A stretch of DNA of 64,000 bases from Desmonostoc muscorum LEGE 12446 (GCF_015207005.2 NZ_JADEXS020000001.1:3720001-3784000), one strand, 5' to 3'; counted from the stretch's first letter, positions 34,550-43,627 are shown. Notes: generated by a model not told the origin, from the letters alone. Numbers and translations: made by a program.

Positions 34550-35416
34550 TTAGAAATTGTCCGACACATCATTATTTATGAGTCTTTCATACTCGGTAAG
34601 TAAGAAAGAAATGTAAGAACGAATAAGATTACAGAATAAGCGACCTTCAGAAAGCGTCATTGGTTTGCCCTCTTTTAGATCAAGTCCATGCCGACCACCA
34701 CCACCAGTTGGTGACGAATGATAACCATGTAGACTTTCTAAACATTTCAATATATAGTTGATTGCTGTCCCTTCATTTGCATTGCGTAGTTCCTTCACAA
34801 TCACGTTAAAGTATGTCCCTTTTATAGTTCCAGATGGTAATTGCTCACCTCTAAAAGCAGTTGTAATTGATTCGAGAATCCAAAGTACTTCAATAACTGC
34901 TTCTCTAGGTCGATTTTCATTCAATAGTTGCTCAGAGCGATTTAGAGATTCCCTAATAAGTTGTTTTACAGGCTCAGTAAAGGTTGCTGGTGGTTCGGCC
35001 ACAGAGATAGCTTCTTCACCTTCGCATAGCTTAACAAGTTTTGGTGGATCGATTTTATAAGCAATCTTGTGTTCAAGACAAATATCGTTGATACGTTCAA
35101 TGTCAGGGATTGCATATTTATCCCGAAGATTCTCACACGAGTCGTAGAATGCCTCCAGAAACAGGGATGGGTTTTTAGCCGCGTCTTCCAAATATGACCG
35201 TAAATCTGTGCTTGCCCAACTCTCTGAAGTACTCCAGACACTCGTAGAGCCTACTGCATGTGCAAAACACTCTTTAAAATACTCTAGTAACTCCCAGCGA
35301 TTTCCCTTAGCTACTATTATACCAATAAGTTTCTCAAATTCATCAATCGCTGCATTAGGAATAACTGACTCTGGGGAAGAGTCAAAGCGCCATGAATCAG
35401 GAAATTGAAGTGGCAT
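34550..35416 (-). CDS. Abi-like (abortive infection C-terminus type) protein, tentative
   Basis: The 288-residue soluble product has no signal or membrane helix. Its C-terminal half (from about residue 150) is helical, with L-N-R-S-E-Q-L-L-N, then L-R-N-A-N-E-G-T, N-Y-I-L-K-C-L-E-S-L-H and G-G-G-G-R-H-G-L-D. The order (Arg-Asn turn, then a Gly-rich R-H-G loop) resembles the Abi_C/HEPN-type C-termini of abortive-infection proteins, but similarity by eye is modest. It sits between ndhF1 and ndhD1 beside toxin-antitoxin genes, which fits a defence role. A nuclease activity cannot be claimed. It may simply be a hypothetical accessory protein. Confidence 0.6.
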   Translation of the reverse strand: MPLQFPDSWRFDSSPESVIPNAAIDEFEKLIGIIVAKGNRWELLEYFKECFAHAVGSTSVWSTSESWASTDLRSYLEDAAKNPSLFLEAFYDSCENLRDKYAIPDIERINDICLEHKIAYKIDPPKLVKLCEGEEAISVAEPPATFTEPVKQLIRESLNRSEQLLNENRPREAVIEVLWILESITTAFRGEQLPSGTIKGTYFNVIVKELRNANEGTAINYILKCLESLHGYHSSPTGGGGRHGLDLKEGKPMTLSEGRLFCNLIRSYISFLLTEYERLINNDVSDNF

Positions 35417-35430
35417 TTAAATGTTACATA

Positions 35431-35679
35431 TTACACAACACTACTTGTATAACTTATTAGAGGCTCATATTCCAAATCTTCCAGGTACTCTTGGAGTAGA
35501 AGTAAGACATATTCAGGTGAGACAACCTGATAAATCAGTCGATATCCACCGCTTTTGCCCGTCGGGATATCACTGTTTTTTGCCCGAACTTTAAAAACGG
35601 TCAAGTCTATCCCAGAGATTTGATCGCCGATAAAATTTCCAGCCAGTCGCCACCTGAAGGTGATAAGGGAACTCTTTGC
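35431..35679 (-). pseudogene. RelE-family toxin remnant
   Basis: The open stretch has no start codon (TGA at 35680-35682). It contains F-K-V-R-A-K-N-S-D-I-P-T-G-K-S-G-G-Y-R-L, the strongly conserved core of a cyanobacterial RelE-type mRNA interferase group, preceded by G-N-F-I-G-D-Q-I. After Y-V-L-L-L the expected Y-S-K-S motif is found only in another frame, so a frameshift is likely. The N-terminal third is missing. It lies just upstream of the Abi-like gene on the same strand. The matching antitoxin remnant is at 36335-36424, on the other side of hicBA. Confidence 0.7.
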
Positions 35680-35804
35680 TCACAAGAAAGTTGGTTTAAA
35701 GAATTTAATCGTCAGTTAAGATCGATAAGGTAATCTAACGAGCGAGGATCTAAGCATCAGTAGGTTAAATTTACCTAGTTCAGAAAAAGGCAGCGAATAG
35801 GCGA

Positions 35805-35996
35805 ATGGTAAAGAAGAAATACATTTACTGGCAAGATGATGATATGTGGTTAGGTTATCTCGAAGAATATCCTGATTATTGGACTCAGGGTGAAACTGAA
35901 GAGGAGCTAAGAGAAAATCTACTCGATATTTACAGTGAATTAACAAGTGGAACTATCCAAAATTTTCGCAGAGTTGCAGAACTTGAAGTCTCATGA
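35805..35996 (+). CDS. hicB: HicB-type antitoxin
   Basis: The 63-residue product shows the short HicB partial RNase H fold: Y-W-Q-D-D-D-M-W-L-G-Y-L-E-E-Y-P-D-Y-W-T-Q-G-E-type strand order (the opening acid patch and the Y-x-x-x-G turn), then E-E-L-R-E-N-L-L-D-I. It lacks a C-terminal DNA-binding extension, as in many small HicB proteins. Its stop overlaps the ATG of hicA by 4 bases (ATGA), so the two are translationally coupled, with the antitoxin first. Confidence 0.85.
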   Translation: MVKKKYIYWQDDDMWLGYLEEYPDYWTQGETEEELRENLLDIYSELTSGTIQNFRRVAELEVS

Positions 35997-36178
35997 AACG
36001 AAGAGACTTAATCAGTAAGCTTGAAGAAATGGGTTGTATTTTCGTTCGTCATGGTGGCAAACATGATTGGTATCAGAATCCAATAACAAAAATTTCTCAA
36101 GCCGTTCCCAGACATAGAGAAATCAAGGAGCAACTTGCCAAACATATTATTAAAATGCTTAGCGATGAAGCAGGCTAA
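35993..36178 (+). CDS. hicA: HicA-type mRNA interferase toxin
   Basis: HicA is a small double-stranded-RNA-binding-like toxin that cuts mRNA. The 61-residue product has M-K-R-R-D-L-I at its start, R-H-G-G-K-H-D-W-Y with the catalytic His of the family, and the C-terminal helix V-P-R-H-R-E-I-K. It is full length and should be active. The stop codon TAA (36176-36178) lies within the first element of an attC-like sequence, as is common for integron cassette genes. Confidence 0.87.
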   Translation: MKRRDLISKLEEMGCIFVRHGGKHDWYQNPITKISQAVPRHREIKEQLAKHIIKMLSDEAG

Positions 36179-36258
36179 CACGGCGTTAGAGCCGATCGCC
36201 GAAAGGCAGTCGGCAAGAGACGGAAGTTATCTGCGGCTGCTCAATTTTGCCGTTAGAC
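36173..36258 (+). other. attC-like (integron cassette recombination) site, tentative
   Basis: The 86-base segment starts GGCTAAC (36173-36179; one mismatch to RYYYAAC) and ends GTTAGAC (36252-36258; perfect GTTRRRY). The two ends are complementary at 6 of 7 bases. Next inward, GGC pairs with GCC and GAGC with GCTC, interrupted by unpaired bases, as in attC hairpins. No integron integrase is in the window. A chance repeat palindrome is the alternative. Confidence 0.4.
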
Positions 36259-36334
36259 CCGATCTCGGTGGTTAATTAATTAGGGACTTACAAAAAATAA
36301 AATATACAGAATTTATGGAACTCATCAGCTGTTG

Positions 36335-36424
36335 CTAAAGTTCCACGGGGACGAGTACATCTGTTGTTTGTCCATCTGCGTTTGTAAGATAACGAATCTG
36401 ATTTTCAATTTGTGCCATTATCAT
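36335..36424 (-). pseudogene. Antitoxin remnant with in-frame stop
   Basis: Behind a good ribosome-binding site (GAGGAG) the frame reads (M-I-)M-A-Q-I-E-N-Q-I-R-Y-L-T-N-A-D-G and then T-D-V-L-V-P-V-E-L-stop-Q-Q-L. Cyanobacterial antitoxins paired with RelE-type toxins typically have this start with W-Q-Q after the Leu, so TGG has probably become TAG. The downstream part is not recognisable. Together with the toxin remnant it marks a dead toxin-antitoxin pair. Confidence 0.65.
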
Positions 36425-36766
36425 AGGGTTGTTTCTCCTCTCATGCTTTTTTGCACCAAATCGCTTTTTTGGACAACCAGCAAACAGCATGATGTACTTT
36501 TAGCGATCGCCTGGGTTGGGCTACGCTGTCCCGTCGCTAAAATTCTAGTTTAGCGGCTTTGTTGAGGGTCAATTCTTGACTTGACTGGGGGTATCCTAAC
36601 CCACATTCCGCACTCCCAAGTGTCAAAATAGACTCCCAAGAGAAAAAATCGGGGATTGCTAATTTAATTAAATCAACCTAACGAGGAAGAGCAAATCCCC
36701 AAAAAGCTGTTAGTTAATAACTAGTGACTTTTTGCCAAACATGATTTTGATAGCAGACAAATTGCG
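36425..36766. other. Region upstream of ndhD1
   Basis: No gene is seen. There is an inverted repeat TTTTAGCGA (36498-36506) / TCGCTAAAA (36534-36542) around a HIP1 site, and AT-rich sequence before ndhD1. Promoter elements are not clear, yet ndhD1 probably needs its own promoter here because ndhF1 lies behind the island. Confidence 0.4.
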
Positions 36767-38344
36767 ATGAATACAGCTACTTTCCCCTGGCTGACGACGA
36801 TTATTCTGTTTCCGATAGCGGCGTCACTACTGATTCCCATCATCCCAGATAAAGACGGCAAGACAGTGCGCTGGTACTCCCTGATTGTGGGGCTGATAGA
36901 TTTCGCACTGATTGTTTACGCTTTTTATACTGGGTACGATTTTTCCAATCCAGATTTGCAGTTGGTGGAGAGTTACCCCTGGGTACCGCAACTCGATTTG
37001 AATTGGTCGGTAGGGGCAGATGGCTTGTCCATGCCTCTGATTATTTTGACTGGATTCATTACCACGCTGGCGATTTTAGCGGCTTGGCCTGTAACCTTCA
37101 AGCCCAAGCTATTTTACTTCTTGATTCTGGCGATGTATGGCGGTCAGATTGCCGTGTTCGCCGTCCAGGATATGCTGCTATTTTTCCTGGTGTGGGAACT
37201 GGAACTGGTGCCGATATACTTTCTGCTGTCGATTTGGGGAGGCAAAAGGCGACAATACGCAGCGACTAAATTTATTTTATACACCGCCGGCGGTTCGCTG
37301 TTTATTTTGCTGTCTGCCCTGACAATGGGATTTTACGGCGATACGGTGACGTTCGACATGCGATCGCTCGCCCTCAAAGATTTCGCCCTGAATTTCCAAC
37401 TTGTACTTTATGCTGGCTTCCTGATTGCCTACGCCGTCAAGTTGCCGATTATTCCCTTGCACACCTGGCTACCTGATGCCCACGGTGAAGCTACAGCACC
37501 TGTGCATATGTTATTGGCAGGTATTCTCCTGAAAATGGGCGGTTACGCTCTGATTCGGATGAATGCCCAAATGTTGCCTGATGCCCACGCTTATTTTGCC
37601 CCTGTGTTGATAGTTTTGGGGGTAGTTAACATCATCTACGCCGCGCTGACATCCTTTGCCCAGCGCAACCTGAAGCGAAAAATTGCCTACTCCTCAATTT
37701 CTCACATGGGCTTTGTCACCATTGGAATTGCTTCCTTTACCGATTTGGGATTAAGTGGAGCAGTTTTGCAAATGGTTTCTCACGGGTTAATTGGGGCGAG
37801 TTTGTTCTTTCTCGTAGGTGCAACTTATGACCGGACACACACCTTGATGTTGGATGAAATGGGTGGTGTCGGTAAGAGAATGCAGAAAATTTTCGCCATG
37901 TTCACCGCCTGTTCAATGGCATCTTTAGCGTTGCCAGGAATGAGCGGTTTCGTAGCAGAATTAATGGTATTTGTTGGTTTTGCTACTAGCGATGCTTACA
38001 GCTCTACCTTTAAAGTTATCGTAGTCTTCTTGATGGCAGTTGGGGTGATTTTAACTCCGATTTATCTGCTGTCAATGTTGCGAGAAATTTTCTACGGCCA
38101 AGAGAACGAAGAATTAGTTTCTCACCAAGCTTTGATAGATGCTGAACCCCGTGAAGTATTTATTATTGCCTGTTTGTTAGTACCAATTATTGGTATTGGT
38201 TTCTATCCGAAATTGCTCACTCAAATGTACGACGCCACAACTGTACAATTGACAGCAAGATTGCGTAATTCGGTACCGACATTAGCACAACAAAAACCAG
38301 AACTACCAAAGGTTTCTTTGAGTGCGCCGGAAATTGCTAATTAG
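36767..38344 (+). CDS. ndhD: NDH-1 subunit NdhD1 (NuoM-like)
   Basis: NdhD1 is an antiporter-like proton-pumping subunit of NDH-1L in thylakoid and plasma membranes. The 525-residue product has about 14 helices, the conserved Glu in V-W-E-L-E-L-V-P, Lys-bearing F-I-L-Y-T-A-G-G, and [11 protein letters not shown] in the core. The start [10 protein letters not shown] matches NdhD1 rather than the CO2-uptake paralogues NdhD3/D4. It is full length. In related genomes it directly follows ndhF1; here 2.3 kb of accessory DNA lies between. Confidence 0.95.
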   Translation: MNTATFPWLTTIILFPIAASLLIPIIPDKDGKTVRWYSLIVGLIDFALIVYAFYTGYDFSNPDLQLVESYPWVPQLDLNWSVGADGLSMPLIILTGFITTLAILAAWPVTFKPKLFYFLILAMYGGQIAVFAVQDMLLFFLVWELELVPIYFLLSIWGGKRRQYAATKFILYTAGGSLFILLSALTMGFYGDTVTFDMRSLALKDFALNFQLVLYAGFLIAYAVKLPIIPLHTWLPDAHGEATAPVHMLLAGILLKMGGYALIRMNAQMLPDAHAYFAPVLIVLGVVNIIYAALTSFAQRNLKRKIAYSSISHMGFVTIGIASFTDLGLSGAVLQMVSHGLIGASLFFLVGATYDRTHTLMLDEMGGVGKRMQKIFAMFTACSMASLALPGMSGFVAELMVFVGFATSDAYSSTFKVIVVFLMAVGVILTPIYLLSMLREIFYGQENEELVSHQALIDAEPREVFIIACLLVPIIGIGFYPKLLTQMYDATTVQLTARLRNSVPTLAQQKPELPKVSLSAPEIAN

Positions 38345-38384
38345 GTGGCGATCGCTAGTTTAGTTTAAATTCAAATTACTTTGA

Positions 38385-38410
38385 GGGCGGGTTTTCTACC
38401 TGCCCTTTTT
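38385..38410 (+). terminator. Terminator after ndhD1
   Basis: GGGCGGGT (38385-38392) pairs with ACCTGCCC (38398-38405), one G-T pair, 5-base loop, followed by five T. Confidence 0.8.
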
Positions 38411-38507
38411 ATTGCTCTCTGATTGGGTCAAGTAAAAAAACTCATGGAATTGGTGAACTGCTATAAGTGAGTAGATATATTTTTTCCAATTCCCATGAAA
38501 ATAAATT

Positions 38508-39473
38508 TTAAGCTGATTGATTTGTTTGCAACCAGTTAAGTAAATCTTCCATAGCAGTAAAATCTAACAAAGCTTCACCAAGAGTTTCTAATTGATTTAA
38601 AGACAGAGATTTGATGCGCTCTTGCAATTCTGGTGATAATTCTCCCACTCGTCTTTGTAGTAACCTTAAAATAAGCTCTTGTCTACCTTCTTGTCTACCT
38701 TCTTGTTTTCCGCGCTCGTAGCCGATGCGCTCACCTGTAGTTATATATCTCATAGTGCGCTCCTGCTCAAATTGCTTAAACTCTTGCCAAAACTGATTTT
38801 CCAATGCCTTTGGTAATATCATAACCCAATCGATAAATCGATACAGATTACGAATATCCTGCTCTTCTAAGCCCAAATCATATAGTCTGCGAATTAATCT
38901 AAATTTCCATATTTTGCGTTGTTTAGGTGATGAGCGTGTCTGCTGCGTTTTCAAATGCGCCATAACGACAGTTGCAAATGGATTATCGCTATTTTCTAAC
39001 TCGTGAAAACGATTTTCGTAATCCAAAAGTTTAATACTGCTAAATTCAAACATTAAGCGAGTATTGGGATAATTGTAACTGTAATCGCTTGGTCGCCATT
39101 CGCGGTTTGAATCGCAGAGAATTGCAAGGCTAATTGCTGGTCGATCAAAGCGGTCAAATATGCGAAAGTTGTAGGTAAACATCCGCTTGGGAAAATTATC
39201 TTCTTTTTGTGCCTGAATTTCTACATGGATTAATAACCAAAGTTCTTCCCCTTGAATTTGCCAAACTTTGACCAATTGATCGGCATATCGCTTCCCCTGT
39301 TCAGCTTCACGAGCTATTTGTTGAAATTCTTTATCGAGAAATTCATAGGGACGTTCCCAATCAATTAATGCAGAAGTTTCGGGAAAAAAGAAATGCATTG
39401 CTTGGGGGAAATAAGCTTCTATAATTTCTTTCCAAGGACTATCAAAATCAGCGCGATCGTTAATATTGCTCAT
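38508..39473 (-). CDS. Rpn/PD-(D/E)XK nuclease-like protein with DUF4351
   Basis: The 321-residue product starts with an Rpn-type (recombination-promoting nuclease/putative transposase) domain: D-S-P-W-K-E-I-I-E-A-Y-F-P, then L-L-I-H-V-E-I-Q-A-Q, which carries the E-x-Q catalytic strand of this PD-(D/E)XK group. The C-terminal 60 residues (L-I-L-R-L-L-Q-R-R-V-G) are DUF4351, preceded by a Glu/Gly/Arg repeat link. Such genes are very numerous in filamentous cyanobacteria, and their biological role is unclear. It begins 29 bases downstream of the histidine kinase on the same strand. Confidence 0.83.
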   Translation of the reverse strand: MSNINDRADFDSPWKEIIEAYFPQAMHFFFPETSALIDWERPYEFLDKEFQQIAREAEQGKRYADQLVKVWQIQGEELWLLIHVEIQAQKEDNFPKRMFTYNFRIFDRFDRPAISLAILCDSNREWRPSDYSYNYPNTRLMFEFSSIKLLDYENRFHELENSDNPFATVVMAHLKTQQTRSSPKQRKIWKFRLIRRLYDLGLEEQDIRNLYRFIDWVMILPKALENQFWQEFKQFEQERTMRYITTGERIGYERGKQEGRQEGRQELILRLLQRRVGELSPELQERIKSLSLNQLETLGEALLDFTAMEDLLNWLQTNQSA

Positions 39474-39502
39474 TAATTGATTGCAGATGATAATTTTAAT
39501 TT

Positions 39503-42100
39503 TTAGTGATTTAGGACTGCTATATTTGTAACATTTGCAGTAACTAATTCCCAGTTTTGCTTAATTGGAATCTCAACCCAAAATTCTGCGCCCTGTCCGG
39601 GTTCTGAAACACACCAAATAGCTCCATTGTGCTTTTCTGTGATAATCTGAGCGCTAATTGCTAATCCTAATCCTGTACCTTTACCTGCGGGTTTTGTGGT
39701 AAAGAAAGGGTCAAATAATCGTTGTTTAATTGCTGGTACTATTCCAGAACCATTATCTGCAATCTGTATAGTTATACGATCCAAGTTACGTAAATTAGTA
39801 CGAATTATAATTTGGCTAGGCTTGGCTTTTATGTCCTCATAAGTTCGTTGACTGTTATAACTATCTAGGGCGTCAATGGCATTACTAATCAGATTCATAA
39901 ACACTTGATTGAGTTGTCCGGCATAGCACTCTACTAAAGGAATATCGCCATATTCCTTGATGATTTCAATGCCAGAATTTCCAGAGGTTTGTTTGAGGCG
40001 ATTTTGTAAAATTAGTAGTGTACTATCAATGCCTTCATGAATGTTGACAGGCTTCATTTCGGCTTCGTCAAGTCGAGAAAAATTCCGCAAAGATAGAACT
40101 ATTTCACGAATGCGATTAGCTCCTATTTTCATAGAAGCTAACATTTTAGGTAAATCCTCAATTATAAAATCAAGCTCGATCGCTTCTATATGAGCTTGCA
40201 CTTCATTTGTGCAATGAGCATTAGACTTTTGATAGAGTTTTACTAGTTCTAGTAAGCCCAGTGTATATTCATTTACATAAGTCAGGTTGCCGTAGATAAA
40301 GTTAACTGGGTTATTAATTTCATGAGCTACCCCAGCGACTAATTGACCTAAACTCGACATTTTTTCAGTCTGAATCAGTTGGGCTTGGGTTTGTTTGAGA
40401 TTGTGTAAAGCTTGGTTGAGTTGTTCTGCTTGGGTAGTGGCGGCAGCAGTGGCAGCACGGCTTTGATTATACAATTGTGCCTGGTCAATGGCGATCGCTA
40501 ACTGGTCAGCCACGCCTCGAATCAATTCCACCTCATCATCACTCCAGGAACGCAGCCCTCTACTATGTTCGCAGACAATCACACCCAAGCAGCCAGACTG
40601 GCTGTAAACTGATACTGCCAATAGAGATTTCAAGCCCAAACTCATTAGTAAATCCCGATTTTTGCCATCAAGCCCGGAATCTGTGGCAATGTCATCTAAG
40701 CGCAGCAAATTCCCCCCAATAACAGCCTGACTCAGCATCTCCATAGGAGAATCGCCCAAGGGTTCTGGCAAATCGGGAGCGCAGGCTTCCTGACTCAGTT
40801 CAAATTTTGTAGATTCATTTTCTGTGTGACACCAAAGAAACTGGCATCTGTCAATCTGGAGCAGTTCCCGAACTTCACCCACTACTGTACTTAAAATCGT
40901 ATTTAAATCCAGCGAGTTACGAATTTGACTAGATAAACGAGTTTTCAGGATTTTTTCTCGCTCAACTAGCTCTCGCAGCTGAGTTTCAGACTGCCTTAAC
41001 TCTATCTGGGACATCTGACGATTGACGCTAGCTTTTGCCAGTAGCCAAGAACCAATGCCAATTAGTCCTACTAAGCCGACATATAACAGTAGTAATTGAT
41101 TCAAAAATTGTTTTGATTTGGTCGTCAACGTTTGTGGCGACACCCACGAGACAATCTTCCAGTAATAGGATTTAGTGTCAATTTGATTCTTACTTGCTGC
41201 AAAAGCCTGTCCGGCTCCTGTACTGGATTTTTGCCCTTCCGCCAGGGGGTAGATTGTTGTAAAGGTGAACATTCCTTCAGCAGTTTGGAATTGTCCCGAT
41301 TCTGTTTGAGAAATCTGCTGCCATGCCAGGGGAAAAGCCTTGCCAAAAGTCCGGTTTTGGCGTTCGGGAAACATAAATCCCCATTCATCCTCAGACTTTG
41401 CCCCTTTTAACCAGTAGCCGTCAGCATTCAGCAGCATTCCCTGGCTGGAGGTGTTAGCGGGGGCTTGATTAAAGTTATCCAGCAGTTTGGCACCGAAATA
41501 ATTTAACACTATGATGCCTCGCTTGTTTCCACGGCGATCGAAAACGGGAGTACCAAAGCGGATCATTGGCTTGAGGGGTTGTTCAACTTGGCCTCGTTCA
41601 ATGTTGAGATCGAGGGGAGAGACAAATATTTGTCCTTGGTTTAGCCGCAAAGTGTCATTAAACCAGTAGCGCTTGGCTTGAATTTGCAGTTTTTCTTCGG
41701 GGACAATTCGTGGTTCTCCCTGGTTGAAGTTGACTCTAACAACTTCCTTTCCTAATTCATCCAAAAAGCGAATTTGGTCGTAAAGTTTTTTATATCGAGA
41801 AATTAATAAAAATTCTTGGGCGAGTTTTTGTTGTTCTCCATCCGCTTTTTCTAAGATTCCCTCTAGCTCGTTTTGGCTAGAGATTACCATCAAATCTGAG
41901 ACAACCGAGCGAAAGTCTGTGCTGATGAGTTTTTTTTGTAAATCTATTTTGCGGAATTCATTCGTTTTTAGTACAACTTTCTCGGTTTGTATGTGTTGGT
42001 AATAGATAGTCCCTAAAACACCTCCAACTAACGCTGATAACGGCAAAAAAACCGTTAGGAAGCGTTTAATTAAAACTCGTGAAGGAATTTGTAATGACAT
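39503..42100 (-). CDS. Membrane sensor histidine kinase with GAF domain
   Basis: From the preferred ATG at 42100 (MSLQIPSRV; the frame extends 21 codons further) the product has about 865 residues. A first membrane helix (about residues 10-35) is followed by a Cache-like extracytoplasmic sensor (about 35-325), a second helix (about 330-355), a coiled coil and a GAF domain (about 385-550). A second coiled coil, HisKA with H-E-I-N-N-P-V-N-F, and an ATPase domain with N-A-I-D-A-L, D-N-G-S-G-I and G-T-G-L-G-L-A-I complete it. No receiver domain or adjacent response regulator is seen, so its partner is elsewhere. The GAF domain may bind a bilin or another ligand, and no obvious chromophore Cys context could be confirmed. 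Confidence 0.85.
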   Translation of the reverse strand: MSLQIPSRVLIKRFLTVFLPLSALVGGVLGTIYYQHIQTEKVVLKTNEFRKIDLQKKLISTDFRSVVSDLMVISSQNELEGILEKADGEQQKLAQEFLLISRYKKLYDQIRFLDELGKEVVRVNFNQGEPRIVPEEKLQIQAKRYWFNDTLRLNQGQIFVSPLDLNIERGQVEQPLKPMIRFGTPVFDRRGNKRGIIVLNYFGAKLLDNFNQAPANTSSQGMLLNADGYWLKGAKSEDEWGFMFPERQNRTFGKAFPLAWQQISQTESGQFQTAEGMFTFTTIYPLAEGQKSSTGAGQAFAASKNQIDTKSYYWKIVSWVSPQTLTTKSKQFLNQLLLLYVGLVGLIGIGSWLLAKASVNRQMSQIELRQSETQLRELVEREKILKTRLSSQIRNSLDLNTILSTVVGEVRELLQIDRCQFLWCHTENESTKFELSQEACAPDLPEPLGDSPMEMLSQAVIGGNLLRLDDIATDSGLDGKNRDLLMSLGLKSLLAVSVYSQSGCLGVIVCEHSRGLRSWSDDEVELIRGVADQLAIAIDQAQLYNQSRAATAAATTQAEQLNQALHNLKQTQAQLIQTEKMSSLGQLVAGVAHEINNPVNFIYGNLTYVNEYTLGLLELVKLYQKSNAHCTNEVQAHIEAIELDFIIEDLPKMLASMKIGANRIREIVLSLRNFSRLDEAEMKPVNIHEGIDSTLLILQNRLKQTSGNSGIEIIKEYGDIPLVECYAGQLNQVFMNLISNAIDALDSYNSQRTYEDIKAKPSQIIIRTNLRNLDRITIQIADNGSGIVPAIKQRLFDPFFTTKPAGKGTGLGLAISAQIITEKHNGAIWCVSEPGQGAEFWVEIPIKQNWELVTANVTNIAVLNH

Positions 42101-42328
42101 ATCTAATACTTCGGTACGAATTAAGAATAGGGCATTCCAACTGCACAAGATTTTTTGAATCATTGAAAAATCTTCTGCCCTTTCTTGCTATTGTCAGTTA
42201 GACACTCTACTAGTCAGTACCGAAAATTTACGTATTTAAAATATTTTACACTTAAAATTATGTTTAAATACTGAGAAAAAACACAAAGCGATGTCTCCGA
42301 CGGGCTACGCCTAACCTCAAAATAGTTT

Positions 42329-43150
42329 TTGATTGTTACTATGCGATCGCACATCAATAGATTTTCTACAATTTATTTAGAATCAGATGTAGCAAAACCC
42401 GTAATGTTAAACTACAATCCGCTGCACTGTTTGCCTTCTTCGGAAGAACTACCAGACTCAGATGATACTCCTGTGGATAATGAACTACAAAATTCGATTC
42501 CTGGCTTACTGAAAACCATACTGGCTTTAGCTTGGTGCGATCGCTGGGATTGGTTTTTTGGCGTCAATATGGGTATTTATTATCACCCAGACAAACCAGC
42601 GATCGTCCCTGATGGGTTTCTCAGCTTAGGAGTCCAACGTTTCATTGATGTAGGCAAAGCCTTCTCCCAAGGATTAGACTTACGCCTGAGTTATGTATTG
42701 TGGGAAGAAAAAAAGCTGCCAATTTTAGCACTAGAAGTTGTTTCCCAAATCCATCGAGGAGAATACACTACCAAGAAAGAATTCTATGCCAAAGAATTAG
42801 GAATTTTATACTACGTTGTGTACAATCCCCTGCGGCGCAAAAAGTCGCCCTTGGAAGTATATCGCTTAGTTGATGGGGAATATAGTTTAATGTCAGGAAG
42901 CCCTGTTTGGCTACCAGAAATTGGTTTAGGAATTGGGCGAGAACGAGGAATTTATCAAGGTATAGTGCGGGAGTGGTTGTATTGGTATGACGAGGAAGGA
43001 CAGAGATTGTTGACACCAGAAGAACGCATCCGAGAACTGGAAGAACGTGCAGCTTTTGAAGAACAGCAGCGCATGGAATCAGAACAACGGGTAAAAATCT
43101 TGGCGCAAAGTTTAAAAGCCTTTGGTGTCGATCCAGAAACTTTAGCGTGA
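42329..43150 (+). CDS. Uma2-family endonuclease-like protein
   Basis: The product (273 residues, or about 248 from the ATG at 42404) belongs to the Uma2 (DUF820) PD-(D/E)XK group, which is abundant in cyanobacteria. Visible features are V-P-D-G-F-L-S-L-G with the catalytic Asp, I-L-A-L-E-V-V-S with the Glu, Lys residues in Y-T-T-K-K-E-F-Y, and a C-terminal Glu/Gln-rich coiled coil with P-E-E-R-I-R-E-L-E-E-R. The real function of the family is not established. Repeat sequence follows the stop. Confidence 0.82.
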   Translation: MIVTMRSHINRFSTIYLESDVAKPVMLNYNPLHCLPSSEELPDSDDTPVDNELQNSIPGLLKTILALAWCDRWDWFFGVNMGIYYHPDKPAIVPDGFLSLGVQRFIDVGKAFSQGLDLRLSYVLWEEKKLPILALEVVSQIHRGEYTTKKEFYAKELGILYYVVYNPLRRKKSPLEVYRLVDGEYSLMSGSPVWLPEIGLGIGRERGIYQGIVREWLYWYDEEGQRLLTPEERIRELEERAAFEEQQRMESEQRVKILAQSLKAFGVDPETLA

Positions 43151-43156
43151 AATTGA

Positions 43157-43260
43157 CAGCAGAAGTCAGAAGTCAGAATTCAGAATTCAGAAGTCAGACA
43201 GGCTTTATCCCTGGCTACCAGACTTAATTTGTGTACTTCACTTTCCTGGAAATCTGGTGT
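43157..43260. repeat. Tandem repeat and dispersed repeat fragment
   Basis: AGAAGTCAGAATTCAG units (43161-43198) are followed by gtgtacttcactttcctg (43232-43249), a fragment of the palindromic repeat seen at 1063-1116 and 15801-15842. Confidence 0.55.
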
Positions 43261-43372
43261 GCGATCGCTTAAACTCCAGCATTAATGTCAAATTAAAACA
43301 TCAGTCGAAATGTCAAGTAACCTAAAGGCATATATTACTTGAGATTTATTTCAGTTTATCTGTTTCAAGCAA

Positions 43373-43627
43373 TCAAGACACATCATCTTCTAGTTCTTCA
43401 ATTTCCTGTAATGTTTGCCAGCCAGCTTGCCACTGGGAGTTATCCTGTAATAATTTGGCATTTATCCAAAAACGAACTTTGGGATCGCACGCAGCCACCA
43501 TTTCAGCGTATACCCACTTACTCTGATTTTTACGGTTGACGACTTGGAAGTGTCTCCATCCGTCAACTTTTTGCTGTGCTGTCCACTTAGAACCGAGTAA
43601 GTAAGGAAATTTTTGTTTTTTTGTCAT
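43373..43627 (-). CDS. Trp-rich small protein (TIGR02450 type)
   Basis: The 84-residue product has five Trp and the pattern G-S-K-W-T-A-Q, G-W-R-H-F-Q-V and W-V-Y-A-E-M-V-A, which I recognise as the short Trp-rich TIGR02450 family of cyanobacteria and marine bacteria. Function unknown. It starts at the ATG directly following a run of TTAGTCA repeats that also runs up to the start codon. Confidence 0.75.
   Translation of the reverse strand: MTKKQKFPYLLGSKWTAQQKVDGWRHFQVVNRKNQSKWVYAEMVAACDPKVRFWINAKLLQDNSQWQAGWQTLQEIEELEDDVS

Noticed and set aside
35610..35731. Plus-strand open stretch opposite the RelE remnant
   Set aside because: It reads acceptably but has no start and matches nothing known, while the minus strand carries the clear RelE core.
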